Assembly: GCF_008831285.2 (NCBI RefSeq)
Contig: NC_045138.2
Location: forward strand, 15,471,934-15,535,933
Length of the DNA stretch: 64,000 nucleotides
Direction: 5' to 3'
From: Nymphaea colorata
Lineage: Eukaryota; Streptophyta; Magnoliopsida; Nymphaeales; Nymphaeaceae
The notes under the pieces were generated by a model that saw only the letters and a list, made by a program, of their open reading frames with translations, had not been told where the DNA came from and made no database searches. This document shows positions 1-12,400 of this stretch, piece by piece (positions within the stretch are counted from its first letter, which is position 1; every line of letters begins with the position of its first letter). Both the position numbers and the translations under genes were made by a program.

Positions 1-1
1 T

Positions 2-106
2 ATTCTGGAAGCAGCAATGAATGTCTTTAAATTTGATACAGGTAAGGCACTTAAACCTGCCGAGCAATTGCAGTTTAGCTACCTCTGTGTTCGAGTAATC
101 AAATAG
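2..106 (+). other. possible C-terminal coding fragment cut by the window edge
   Basis: A reading frame is open from the left edge to a TAG at 104-106 (34 codons). It reads ILEAAMNVFKFDTGKALKPA and continues to VRVIK. The composition looks protein-like, but 34 open codons can arise by chance. A GTAAGG donor-like site lies inside it at about 42-47, so it might instead be an exon end followed by an intron. I do not recognise the family. The upstream part, if any, lies outside the window. Confidence 0.2.
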
Positions 107-1529
107 ATGCTTATTTTTTGAAGAAATTGCTCTAATGGCTCTGCCTTCTGAGGTTGGTTCCTCTTATAATAAGACCCAGGAGTAAAGAAATTTGCTGTTG
201 TCATCCTTTCCATCTTTTGACACTTCAGATGGCCGGCCATGACAGTAACATTCAATGACTTTAGAAAAGAAAAAGTCCAACCACTTTAGAAAAGAAGGAA
301 GTGTCATTAAGGAGCTAATTAAAGTAAAACCAAATAAAAGAACAACAGATTTGATCATTAATGACAGCAGACATTTCCATGTATATTTCTTTATGATCTA
401 GAATAAGTTAGTAATACGCCAATTACACGCAGGAATATGATAAGAATTCAAGATGGGAGACAACTGCAGACGCACACCAGTTAACGAATTGACAAACTTA
501 TCAACAGATCACAAACATTCAACCAACTCCAATCTTAAAAGAATGTGGTTCAATCTAAGAGTTCTGCAAAGGTTTAAAGAATCAAAACAGATATCTTCGG
601 TTAATAGAAAAGCAAAGCGAAGCCTTTGCCGGAAACTTCTATTGCTGAGCAACATTCAATGGCTTAATCCAAGTTGGGGCAGCCTATCCATAGCAAGGAT
701 GAAATCAAAATATCAAGCCAGGGAAGATGATCAAACTTCCGTCACTTAAAACAAGAGATCACGATGCCTTATCAGGTAAAATTGGCTATCTTCTTTCAGG
801 CCAAATCAATATGTGGGTGCATCTTTGTATAGTTCCACACAAGCCGAAAGTCTTCGACGAAAGGTGATTGCGATCACTTCAAATGGATAGAAGGAAAATG
901 TTGGTCTTTAATGGCGGATGACACATGAACATAAATAAGATGTTTACGTATCATGTACAGTAGCTTTGACTTTAAAGATGAAAGAAAGCTTACAGTTAGA
1001 ACACAGAAAGATACATGCTTTTATGTCTCTTTTACTAGGCAATTTCTGTTGTCTCGTGACTATATAAGGTAATGTTCCAGGCACGTCTGCATTTTGTGAT
1101 ACACGCACCTGCCATTCAAAACCCTGTCCTTGAATCTGATTTGGGTGGGGAGATTTTGCCTCTTGATCATGTTCTAACTGTAGTTTGTACCCATCAAACC
1201 TTTAATGGATGTCTTACTGAGATTAAAATCATGTCAAATCTGTGGCTTTGGTTTTCAAACTAGAACCTTTTTTTGTCCAAATTTTCTATCTTCCCGAACA
1301 TTCTCACTTCTCGGTTGATCCTTCTCCCAATTCCATTAATTCCACCAGTGAAAAATCTTGATAAGCTAATTATTCTCTCTTACCAGTAGAACCAGTCATC
1401 GTTTCTCAATTTGAAGATGTATTGAAGCCTTGACTCAACAAAAGGTGGAGTATTCGGGTTAACTGCGTAACTGTAGCAATATTGCACCGAACTACATATG
1501 TGAGGAAGAGGCCGGAGCATACGGAGAAA

Positions 1530-1577
<48 letters not shown>

Positions 1578-3888
1578 TACTCACGTATGCACCCATCCTT
1601 TCAGAAAATTGAATTGGTTGAGAAGGGCAGTGTAGATGTGACATAAAAAGTTTGTTTAATAAAGAACTTTTTCTTGGAGCATATCGTTGTCATCCATAAT
1701 GATTATTTCTGTGAAAAAACAGTGGTCTGATCGAATTTGAGTCATCTGAAATGGGAAACCATCACGATGACTTTGTGTATGAGAAGGCATGACATGAAGC
1801 TGCCTTTGGGCATTTACCTCTCTCTCTTTCTCTCTCTCTCTCTGTATATATATATATAACTCCAACTTAGTGGAGATTTGTGCTTGAAATATCTAAGATG
1901 GCATTGATTATCTTTGATCTTGAAATCCTTTGATACTGTGATCTGTAAGTTTAACATCAGAAAAATTGCACAATCCTCTCCCTTTCAATCTGCTTCGATC
2001 AGAACTAACAATGTGACATGGGAATAACTGGACTTTAGGTTAGACCTCCCTGTAGATCTTCAATTGTGGTGTGGAGCTACCTACACATCTATGCAAGTTT
2101 ATGTATCATTAGACCCATGAATCTAAATTCTCAGCTTTTAAATTTATTCTATAGGATTTCAAAATGGGCACGTGTAGCTCCAGGGGCATGTGGTTGACGG
2201 TGTGAAGCTAGTCGTTGGTTTAATTCCCATGCATGTTAAGTTTCCTGCACAAGCTTAAACAGGCTTAAGCGTTGGTGAGGATGCTAACCTCAAAAGTTTT
2301 AATGCTGCGACCTGGATGTAGTTTTTTCAAGTTGAAAACTGAAAAAGAATAAAGACCATGGGCTCATGTGTGTTTGTGTGCCCTAGAGGTGGAGTCACAT
2401 ATGGGCAACTGTTTTGTTATATACATAGTTGCCTTTTGGATATAGAAATTTGTGAGTGGGTGCTCCTCTAAAAACTTTCTTCTATTGTTGTGCTCACGCA
2501 TGCTTGCGTGGCTTAGATAGCACTAGTGGCAGAGATATATGTGGCTGACATAAATTGTATACTTTCATGTTAATAGTTCGTATTTCTTAATTTTTACATG
2601 TTAACTACCCCTTAGAATTTGCAATTTAAAGTGCTAATGCCACTTATTCAAATACTTCCGCTTTGCAAGTGCATGCACACACACACACACACACTCTCCC
2701 TCTCTCGCTCCTGATAGTGTTGATGTTGATGTTGTACTTGGAAGCGGCATGTTGACTGGTGAAGCCCATACGCAGACGAACCATGACTCTATCTCCTTAG
2801 TTGGTTCCAGAATCTCAATCTCTCTGTGGGTGTATGGATGTGTGTGTGGGGTGCGCGCCCCCCGCCTTCCGCCTCCCTTTTCGATCTGTCAAACCTTTCT
2901 CACTCACTTCGCGCCTCCCAACCTTAATTTCCTCGAACTCTCTTCTGGGTCTCTTGTTATCATGAAGCAGATCTGATCGAAAGGCCATAAACCCCCAAAA
3001 AAAAGAAGAATTTCTCCCCAACTTCTTCCACTCGAAAAAAAAGGAAAGAGACAGAAAGAAAACACAGAAAGGAGAAAAGGTGGAAAAAAAAGTTGCAGAA
3101 AAGAGGCAGTCGGTGTCATTTACTGATGCACATAACTTCGCCATCAAAAGACACAATCGTTGGGGCCTTGTTAATTATGAAGATTGAAGTTGAAAGAACA
3201 AAGAGGAGGAAGGAAGAGGAGGAAGGAGAAAGGGAGGAGGAAATTATTGGTGGAACTCATGGGCAGGGCGACGTGTTGCGGTAATAGCAGGTCGACCAAA
3301 TTGAGTATGGCAACAGAGAGGAGCATTTAGTGAAAGGAGGAGAAGTGCTAGGCGGAAATAAATTGGTATTTATCATCTGACGTAATACTCTCATTATTCT
3401 CAACCGTCTCAATTACTCATGCAATAAATTGTTTTTATGGAATTTCAATCCAAAATAGTCACTCTGTTCAATGCCCCTAACTACCAAAGCCCCACACCAC
3501 CACCTTCTCCCTTTCTGCTCCTGCTTTTTTTCCACCCTCATTCAAATCCTCCCCAACAAGATCTACCCACTTAACCAAAAAGATCTCATCATAATCTAGA
3601 GGAAAAAGAAATGAAAGAAAGGAAAGGAAAGGAAAGGGTGAAAGCAAGACTCTTTCTTTTCATATATGTATGCAAAATAAGATGAAAAGGGGAGCTAACT
3701 AGAAGCATGGAACTTGCGTGCTTTAGGCCCTCATATCACATGCTATGATAGGAAAATTGGGTTTTGAGCATGAACCCATTTCACATATTTTCTAGAACTA
3801 AAACATCACCAAAAGGAAGAAGAAGAAGAAGAAAAGAGGAGAGAGCAGAGAGCATCAATATAGGAGGGCTAGCTAGCCGTGTCTTGCT
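107..3888. other. intergenic, no gene recognised
   Basis: AT-rich DNA with stop codons throughout. It contains a long TA repeat at 1533-1574, a CT/TA compound repeat near 1818-1860, a CA repeat near 2676-2692 and purine-rich tracts around 3000-3280 and 3600-3650. The part nearest 3889 would hold the 3' UTR and terminator of the minus-strand gene that follows. Small open frames here have low-complexity or K/R/E-rich composition from the purine tracts and are not supported as genes. Confidence 0.6.
1533..1574. repeat. TA microsatellite
   Basis: Uninterrupted TA dinucleotide run of about 21 units in intergenic DNA. Confidence 0.95.
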
Positions 3889-4846
3889 TTAGAAATTTCT
3901 GGTCTTCTTGCTGCTATCTTGGTGGAAGTCGAGCAGACAGGTGCTCTTGCACTTTGGGCATTTGGGGTCGTCCTCAGACAGCATGACATACATCAGGCAG
4001 CGCGGGCAGCCGACCAGGACCATGGAAGTCGCCTCGGGGCTGTTGGAGTAGCGCAGCGTCTGGCCCTGCTCCGCCTCCGAGCCGGCACGGTTCTCGAGGT
4101 TGAGCTCCGAGGAGATGCATGACGACGGCGGTGACGTCCCCGAGGAAGACGACGAGAAGTAGGACGACGGCGACGACTGCGAGTTGTTGTCGCCGCCGCC
4201 ATTGCCGTCCTTTGGCGGCGAGAGGTTCAGCTTCAGGTCCAGCTTCCCGTTCATCCCCTGCTGCTTGTCCTTTCTGTTCATGGTGCAAGCCTGATTCTGT
4301 TTATAGTACAGGCACTCCCCCTGCGTACATAGTGGAAAATCACATAAAGAAAAAGAATCAGCATGTGACAAACGTCTCTCTGCTGCAAACTATATGTCAC
4401 AGAAACTATGCACAAGGTATTGCAAAGAACTTGCATGCATGAACACCCATGCTTTGTATATACGCTTTCTTACTGTATGGACACATAGCAGACGATCAGA
4501 ACACCAAGAAAGACAGACATAAATTAGAAGAAGAAGATAGAGAAGGTGAACCTTGAAAAAGCAAGACCGATTTAAGAAATGAAGATGGAGCTGAGAAGAA
4601 AAAGATTGACAAAAAGAAAACAAACAGAGGGGAGAGAGAAGGGGAATGAACCTTGAGATCAAGGAACCCGTGCCAGCCGAGGGGTAGAGCAGATCCCTGG
4701 TCCAATTCGACTGGCGAAGAAGAAGCAGAATTCAGATCAAATAGCTGCAAGGTGACCAGAGAAGGGCGCCGGGAGAAAGAAGAAGAAGCAGAAGAAGAGA
4801 AAGAGAATCCGGTGAGCTCGTTTCCTTGCCGGACATCTAGTGCCAT
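3889..4846 (-). CDS. CFL1/GIR1-like EAR-motif repressor with N-terminal WW-like segment (2 exons)
   Basis: Two exons on the minus strand: exon 1 is 4846-4652 (65 codons) and exon 2 is 4320-3889 (143 codons plus stop). The junction is phase 0, with donor AAG|GTTCAT and acceptor TACGCAG|GGG, giving 208 residues. Residues 1-65 carry VTLQLFDL and LPLGWHGFLDLK, which continue across the junction as GECLYY. This matches the first half of the WW-type domain of rice CURLY FLAG LEAF1 and Arabidopsis CFL1; the second WW tryptophan is not evident. An EAR motif (LDLKLNLSPP) starts at about residue 91. The C-terminus (about 170-197) is a Cys-rich ribbon with CPRCLMYVMLSEDDPKCPKC, as in GLABRA2-INTERACTING REPRESSOR 1/2. 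Family knowledge suggests a nuclear co-repressor adaptor acting with HD-ZIP IV factors in epidermis or cuticle development. A shorter GIR-only product could start at the ATG at 4281-4279. Exon 2 is GC-rich and Ser-rich in its middle. The start was chosen because no other Met occurs in exon 1 before the conserved segment; a CT-rich leader lies upstream. Confidence 0.85.
4321..4651 (-). other. intron of the CFL1/GIR1-like gene
   Basis: 331 bp with GT at 4651-4650 and AG at 4322-4321, between two coding exons in phase 0. It falls inside the WW-like segment. Confidence 0.8.
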
Positions 4847-6584
4847 CAACAGGGGAGGCCTGGATGTGTATATATAACGAACGGGAGGGAGGGAGAGGAG
4901 GGGAGGGGAGGGGAGAGGAGGGGATGGCTTGCTTGCAAGGAGAGGGAGGCAGAGAGGGGTATTCAAGTAGAGCCAAGAGCGATTGAATGGAATTGAAGGA
5001 TTGGTAGAAGACGAGTGTAAATCACCCTGGAAAACGTATTAATTGTTGAAAAATCCCAAGATGTTTGCAGGAGGAAATTGCAGTAAATATTGCAATTACA
5101 AGTGCAGGCTGCCTTCATTCATTGCTCAGATAGTCGGTGAAACATGAAGGCTAAGCCAACTGCATCTCCTCTCCATGATGAAGGCCTTAACACCAAGCAC
5201 ACCACTCTACCTCTTTCATATGCTGCAGATATCAAGCAGGCTCATGCAACAAAGTACAAGTACATGGGGGCTGGACTTCCTCTTGGTCTCTCTGGCCCAG
5301 CCTTTGGGCAGTACCCCCTTTGCTATTTGGTCACAAACTTGGCTCCTTCCACTTGGGCATATATAATGTGGGGCACCGTTTGAGATGGGCCTGGTGTGGT
5401 GTTCTTGTGTGGGACACATCAATATCAATGAGGACATTGAAAGTGCTCCTGCTTTTACATGACAATGTCTACTTCACCATATTTTTACCCGTCGTTTTCA
5501 CACCCTCTTATTTAGGACTCTCTCTCTAAATCCAACTGTGCTCCACCAAACATATAAGCTGCGCCCACACGCAAATGCATGCATGAATGCAAGAATATGT
5601 GTGTCTCTGTGTGCCTGTGTGCTTGGATGCGAAAACAGATGCATACCAACTCGCTGCAAAGCAGCCAAGAGAAACTGCATTAAGGAAAATTCTGTTGGTC
5701 TATTCTCTTAATGAGCAGTAAGAAATTAACAAGTGTATTATCTTACTGTCATTTGGAAAGTTTCCAGCTTTTTGTTCTTGCTTATTGTATTGGCTTTTGA
5801 ATGCCAGATCATGCAGACTGAGTATTGAACTCTTGACGGTCTCAGTTTTGGGGCCTTTGGACCAATCACTGAGCCAGGGAAGACATTGACAAGTTGGCAA
5901 CAGATGGAGATTGGTGGCTTTGGAAATGACATGATATTATCATACATCAATCTGTACACTAGTTCTGCTGATTGTCCACAACTATTTACCTACAAAAATT
6001 ATGATGGAAGTGGTTAACCTAAGCTAAAGAAAGAGGAAGCAACCCCTTTGCCAAAAAGATGAGCATCATAATGGGAAGCTCAACCTTTCTGGTGAACAGT
6101 GATTAATTAGCACACAGCTTTCATGAATATAAGATATTTGTTCCATAAATTTAAGATATTCTCCCACATAATTACAGCTTCCTTCATCCTTTATGGCTTC
6201 ATATTGCAGCTACCCTATTAAAAGGAACAGGCACATGCTGCTGTTAATTATTTTGTAGATCCAAAGTTTTGTTTTTTTAATAAGCCAAGCCAAGTCATCA
6301 GAGGAGAATGATGAATCTCAGCTTGTAGATCTTGCTTATAAATTCTCTCCATCTTCTTCATTTTTTTTTCAAGTTGTCATGGTAACAAGGTGGCTTGATC
6401 ATGTGATTCCTTGAGTCAATGCTTGAGCTGTAAAGGCTATGGCCCCTGTTTTTAATTTGGGCACCTCCAATAACATTCAATGAGACCAATTCCAATATAA
6501 AACAAGCTCCTCTTCCTGCCAATGTGAGTTTGTTGACCAACCCATTACAGCTCTTCAAGGTTACATCCCCATCTCACCATAATG

Positions 6585-6634
6585 ATGATGATGATGATGA
6601 TGATGATGATCATCATCATCATCATCATCATCAT
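6585..6634. repeat. 50-bp perfect palindrome made of ATG and CAT trinucleotide runs
   Basis: A run of GAT/ATG units to about 6609 abuts a run of ATC/CAT units to 6634. The junction is TGATCA, and the two arms are exact reverse complements over 25 bp each. It can form a cruciform or, if transcribed, a hairpin. It produces false poly-Asp/poly-His reading frames on both strands. Confidence 0.9.
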
Positions 6635-8262
6635 GACCATGAAGTGATGTTGATGATGATAATCCACCATCAGAGTAATGAAGCACTGAATGTTTTGGGC
6701 CTAAGTGCTTGTTATCTCCCCATGCAATAAATGGTGCAACGTCATGGAAAGCTGGCCGGAGATAAAGGGCCTTTAAAAGGCCAATGCATTTAGTTGCGCC
6801 ATAAAAGATGGATGAGCCTTCGGTAGGGCGTTGCTTGATCCATATGGGCATCTCATAAAAGAGGAAGTTGATGATTGCCCCGCCTATGTCACTTGGATCT
6901 CTTTCGTCTCGATGATGACACATACAATATACGATCGTTCTCTCCGCTCCGCCCTTTGTTTCTCTCCAATACTTATCTTCTCAACCAACGTCCTTGGCAT
7001 AAACTGCTCCACCTTTCTCTCTCTAGGAGTTCCTTTATGGCTATGATTTAAGATTTAATGTGCAGTTCAAAACTAAGTAAACGACTAATAAATGCATCTA
7101 AGAGAACACCTGCAACTATGGGCTTTTAAAGAGGGCCATGTCGTGGGCCTAACGAAAATGGACACACATACACATGGCCTACATGTATGATGTATGCATG
7201 TCATGTGTACATGCGTGCTGTTTGTGATTGGCAGCATTACACAAGATCTGGGTAGGGAAAAAAAAAATTGACATGGTGTTCTCAATTTCACAAAATTAAC
7301 TTGGTGAGGTCAAGCCACCATCTTCCGGCCGGCCATTATTATTGCTTGTACACGGGAACACACACATATATATATATATAAAGACATAAACGAGACACTT
7401 AAGTCAGGGATAGAACCCAGACCCTTTAATTTTTTGCTAAAAAATTATTTTGAAAGACACATAAACATCCTAATATGTTTATAAAGCCTATTTTGATATA
7501 AAACATGCTTTCAATTAAGTTGTTTTCATGAAAAACGTTGAACTTTCTATTATCAAAATGTTGATGCTACGAGAGCCATTCATTTTGTTTATTATTATAA
7601 AAACACTATAAAAACCCAAATCTAAATGGTCAACTTAATATGCATTTTGCATCAACCTATCCTTAAAATCATATTGGTAATGTTATATTAAAGAAAACAT
7701 TTTAAATATCATATCTAATGGGTTTGGTTTTTGTCCCTGATGTATATATATATATATATTGAGATAGAAGACAAATGGTAGCAGAAATATGTTGAGATAG
7801 AAAATCTATGTTGGTTGTGATTGCCTCATAAATGGTCATAGCTGGTGAATTGTCATCTTTGGAATCTAAACCATATCTACCACTGCGATCATGGCTGTGA
7901 AAGTTGAAAGATGTGAGAAGTCAACCCTTCGTTACGGATTAAAGTAAGGGTTGCTTGCATGATTTCTTTTGAATTAACTTCAGATCATGAATCTTTGACT
8001 TTCATAATATTAATTTTGTATCAAGTTACTACCGAGGTGCACCTCCTTACTTGGGAGTCGAAATAAAGAGGGGGGGGAAAGTTTTTTTTCCAAGAAACGA
8101 TAATTTACTATTGCATCTCCTTCGTTTGTATGTCAAACCTGATCTCATTCGGACTTCATTTCTGTTCTACTTTAAGAAAGTTGGAAATTGCTGGCAAGGA
8201 AATCCTTTAAACGGAAGCCTCAAAATGATCAATTAACAGGATAAGAGTTCAAATTTTCAATG

Positions 8263-8266
<4 letters not shown>

Positions 8267-8341
<75 letters not shown>
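8267..8341. repeat. compound CT / TA microsatellite
   Basis: About 17 CT units followed directly by about 20 AT units, in noncoding DNA. Confidence 0.95.
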
Positions 8342-8344
<3 letters not shown>

Positions 8345-8875
8345 CCAGGACTCAGATTTTTTAGAAGCAAACCAAATTCCATTTAGCTCAAGTCCAATTG
8401 CACATTTTTTTGTTGGATAGGGGCCCCAAGCATTATTTTCAGCTTCAAGTAAACGGGTCCGGACTTTGCTAGCCTGATTGCAAACAAATCAAATCTGCTA
8501 CATGAAAATGCATCGGATGTCAAGTTAGAACTGGATCCGAATTGTTATCTCAAATTTTGTAACCAAAATTTAATCTAGAAGTGATATTTGTCGCTTGATC
8601 TTGCAAAACTTGGGAGTCTATATCATCGATTTTAAGGAGATTAAACGGTGGAGATTAAGTTACAAATATATAAGATGAACTGTTGTCTTGAGTACCCTTT
8701 AAGGAGAGACTAGAGATTGTGTTTAAGAGAACTCTTTTATTCCACCATCCCCCACTTTGTTTCATTTTTCAAGGATATTTTATGCTCTTAAAAAACAAGT
8801 TGTCTTATGTATTTGCAACTTAATCTGTATGCTTAAATGGTTCCCATATGAGGATCCGACGGCTACGTGTTTTCC

Positions 8876-8907
<32 letters not shown>

Positions 8908-9380
8908 ATTATATTCAGATTTATGGTAATTCTATTTATTTGGCCTAAGAAAAGATAAATGATATGGATGTAATCTATATGATTTTCTAAAATTTAACAT
9001 GAGATTGCTTGACTAAGTATTTATAATATATAACCGATCCCGTGGCCTAAGATTTTCACAAATAACTTTGGCCTATAAAATGTAATTTGGGCGTGGCAAC
9101 ATATGTGAATAACCACGAAAACTTTTAGTTGTGGTGTACACGTAAGCGATACTATTATTAATGGTTATGGATATGAAAAATTTTCCAATTATTGGTAGAA
9201 GTCCGCGACTTGCAGTACTGTTCTTTTATTATTATTATAATTATGATTATAAAATAGAGAATATAAGATGATAGAGGCAGGGCCATGCTGATTATTTGCG
9301 ATAACAGTTCCTCGATCTTTTTCAAATCAATAAAAAATAACGAGAAAAATGTAATAGACATTTTTATGATGTAGTATTAG

Positions 9381-9384
<4 letters not shown>

Positions 9385-9430
<46 letters not shown>
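9385..9430. repeat. TA microsatellite
   Basis: Uninterrupted TA run of about 23 units. Confidence 0.95.
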
Positions 9431-9433
<3 letters not shown>

Positions 9434-12400
9434 GACACACACAGGCCCATGGTTTCTTCTATGATGCTGTCATTCTGTGTTGCAGCCAATGAGAAAACCT
9501 GGACTATCTCACATGACTTTATTTATGGTCCAAAATTGTCAACATTCTCTTACACCCAATCCCTTCTTTTTGTTACCACATTCACCCAACTTCTTCCTGC
9601 ATCATGTCTTGACCATAGCGCCATTAATTTCAACATCCAACCACACTGGCCCTCTTTCTTTCTTGTTCCTCCTAACTCTTCCTTGTCTTAACTGGCTTGG
9701 CTTGCATGTTTAACCCCGCAGAGTTGCAGTTTTAAAGTTCGCAAACAAGTCTTAGGCTTTGTTGGTGATGCAAAAAACATAGCTGACAAAGTTAGGAATG
9801 GGACTCAGATGGGCAACTGACCGGGTCAGCGGGTTGACTCGGTAACTCGGCTGGGTCAAGTACAAAGAATGGGACTGTCCTCATGCAACCGATTTACCAG
9901 ACTCTAGCTCTCACTTTTTTTCTATTCTTTTTCTCAAATGATATAATTAACTACCCAATGCTTAAATCATTAAAATGTAAAAAAAATATGTTCTCTCCAT
10001 TGTGTATACACACACACATATATATATAACCAACCAATTCAACTTCTTACTTCTTTGTTTGGTCTTTTCATATTGATTCAAGAAAAAAAACTAAATCATA
10101 TCATTAATTTAGTTTTATATCGCCAAAACTCAAATTGGACTTGCAGCCGAGACTGAGCCGAGTCAACCGTAGTCAGCAGAGTGTTGGCCGATTCTTGGTG
10201 TTGATCGCTTGGATTGTAAGTGAAGGATCCAACTATGGACAAAAGATATGCTTCACTTTGAAAAACTCCAAGTCAGATTCAACCAGAACCATTTTGAGTT
10301 TGTTTTTTCTTCAACGATTTGCTCCCAATTATCCCTTTGAAATGCCTCGAATTTCTTGTGGCTTCCTAGAGGAAACTTTCTTCTTGGGAACTCAAGAAAA
10401 ATAATATGAGAATGGGATATTTATTCAGGTTTCAGCTATATTCATATTTAGTTGTTCATTTTACCTCATTTTGAAATGTCAAAAAACTTCGTTTTTTACT
10501 ACGAATACTTAATTTACGAATACTTCCCTAATTAATTATAGAACTACAAATTTATGGGCATTGAAATGTAGAATGAACTTTTAATAATAAAATAAAAGAT
10601 CTCTCTCTCCCCCGAGAAGATGGATAGATTTAGGATTTCAGTCACGCCCATAACATTTCGGCTATAAATTGGGTAGTGCCAATTGCCAACTTGCTGAGTT
10701 ACTGAAATTGACATCTAAACTTAAGATGGCTCATTCGGTGACCATAATAAAATAAAATGATGATTATTTGATTTATCAAATTTGGACGAACCATGTGCCA
10801 CTTATTTTTCATGTCTCAATATGAATTACTATATTTTAGGTGAGCAAGATGAATATTTCATCTTATAGTTCTCACACTGTGAGCTCAAGTCCCCATCTTC
10901 CTTTCATCTCTTGAGTAATGCTCTCACTATGCTCTAGCTTGCATATGATGAGAAGCTGATATTTCAAAATTTTTTGTTAATAAATTGTCAATATCGCATT
11001 CATCATATTGTTTAGGCAATTTTGGCAAATTGATCACACAAATGAACGGTCTTTAGGGTAGACGTTAAGAATGTATAAAAAGTTGTAGGGTTCACCGACC
11101 AACCTTTCTAGACGTAAAGCTGTTTTGTAGCGAATGAAACCTATATTATTCAAAACGTTTAAGTATAAAAGGTTAGATAAAAGAATTTGGAAAATTCGCA
11201 TCACGTACGTAAACAACTTTTATAAAAATAAGCTCATCTAAATAAAAGGAAATTTCTACTTTGTATTTTTCAATTTTTTTTATCTTATAACTTTGAACTT
11301 TTCAGATCAAATATACCATTGATTCATAGAAGCAAATCTAGTTAGCCCGTAAAGCTAAGTCTGAAGTGACATTATAGAAAGATAATGACTGTTAGCATCG
11401 AAACCCATATAAAATCTAATTTATATAAATATAAATTATTTTTTTAAATAATATTGAATTTGCAAAAAAAATAAAATTAAAATACAACTAACCTTTTTAT
11501 AATCTGTAAGCCAACCAACTATGTTGGAGAAATGATCGGAGTGCACCTGGGGGTTTTCAACCCGAAACCGAAAGGGGTTCTTCTGTCATTAAAAAAAAAA
11601 AGCAAGGCGGTTTTGGTATTTATCTCAAAGTATGACCAAACATCCCGCGAAACCGGGCCCCACCATCCCCTTCGACCCACAATGAAGTTAGAACGGGCCG
11701 GATCGGGCCCCACCCGCAACTTGGATCAACGTGCGGGCCCGATCTGATCCATCAAGTCCGGGTCCACCATCTCCCTTGGAATTTGTCACTGGGTCCCACA
11801 AAACTAAACCGGCCAGAGAAAAAAAATAAATAAAAAGTTTAATTAGAAATCATTGTTGCTGGTTCGCACAGCATGTATTTCCAACTTGTCCTCCATCAAC
11901 AGAGTCACTAATTACTGAGAGGGATCCAAACTCAGAGTCCACAAGGACAAGAACCATTAAATTTCTTGGAAAACCAAAATCAGGAAAAAGTAAAATCTGA
12001 AATGGGGACTAATGGTTTATGGGCATTGATGTTCTTGAGAGAAAAAAATATATGTATATAAAAGAAAGCACAGGACGCAATGAATTTGCCAGCACATACA
12101 ATTCATTAATATATTTATTAAATTAATAAATGGATATACAAATAAATGAGCCCCCCCCCCCTTCTTCTTCCATCTCGGCCAGAAGCATTCATCGCCATTT
12201 AAAATGGGCAAGGATTAATGGTGGGGAAAGAGGTTCGGCCAATCCGCCATGAAATTCCCAACCTCCCTTTATTTAAAGTTGGAGGGGAGAACCAGTTTCA
12301 GACGGCAAACGAGGGGAGGAAGATCGGGCCCTCATAATTTTACAGAAAAAGGTTTTTCATTCTTTTGGCTATTTGGGAGCATCAATGAGGGGGGTGGCAG

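Noticed and set aside
3919..4442. Plus- and minus-strand frames overlapping the CFL1/GIR1-like gene (3919-4122, 3974-4288, 4119-4442)
   Set aside because: They are shadows of a GC-rich exon; only the minus-strand frame with the CPRC...CPKC ribbon has family support.
6524..6923. Poly-Asp/poly-His reading frames on both strands
   Set aside because: Their conspicuous Asp and His runs are the translated ATG/CAT palindrome; no other domain or coding signal is present.
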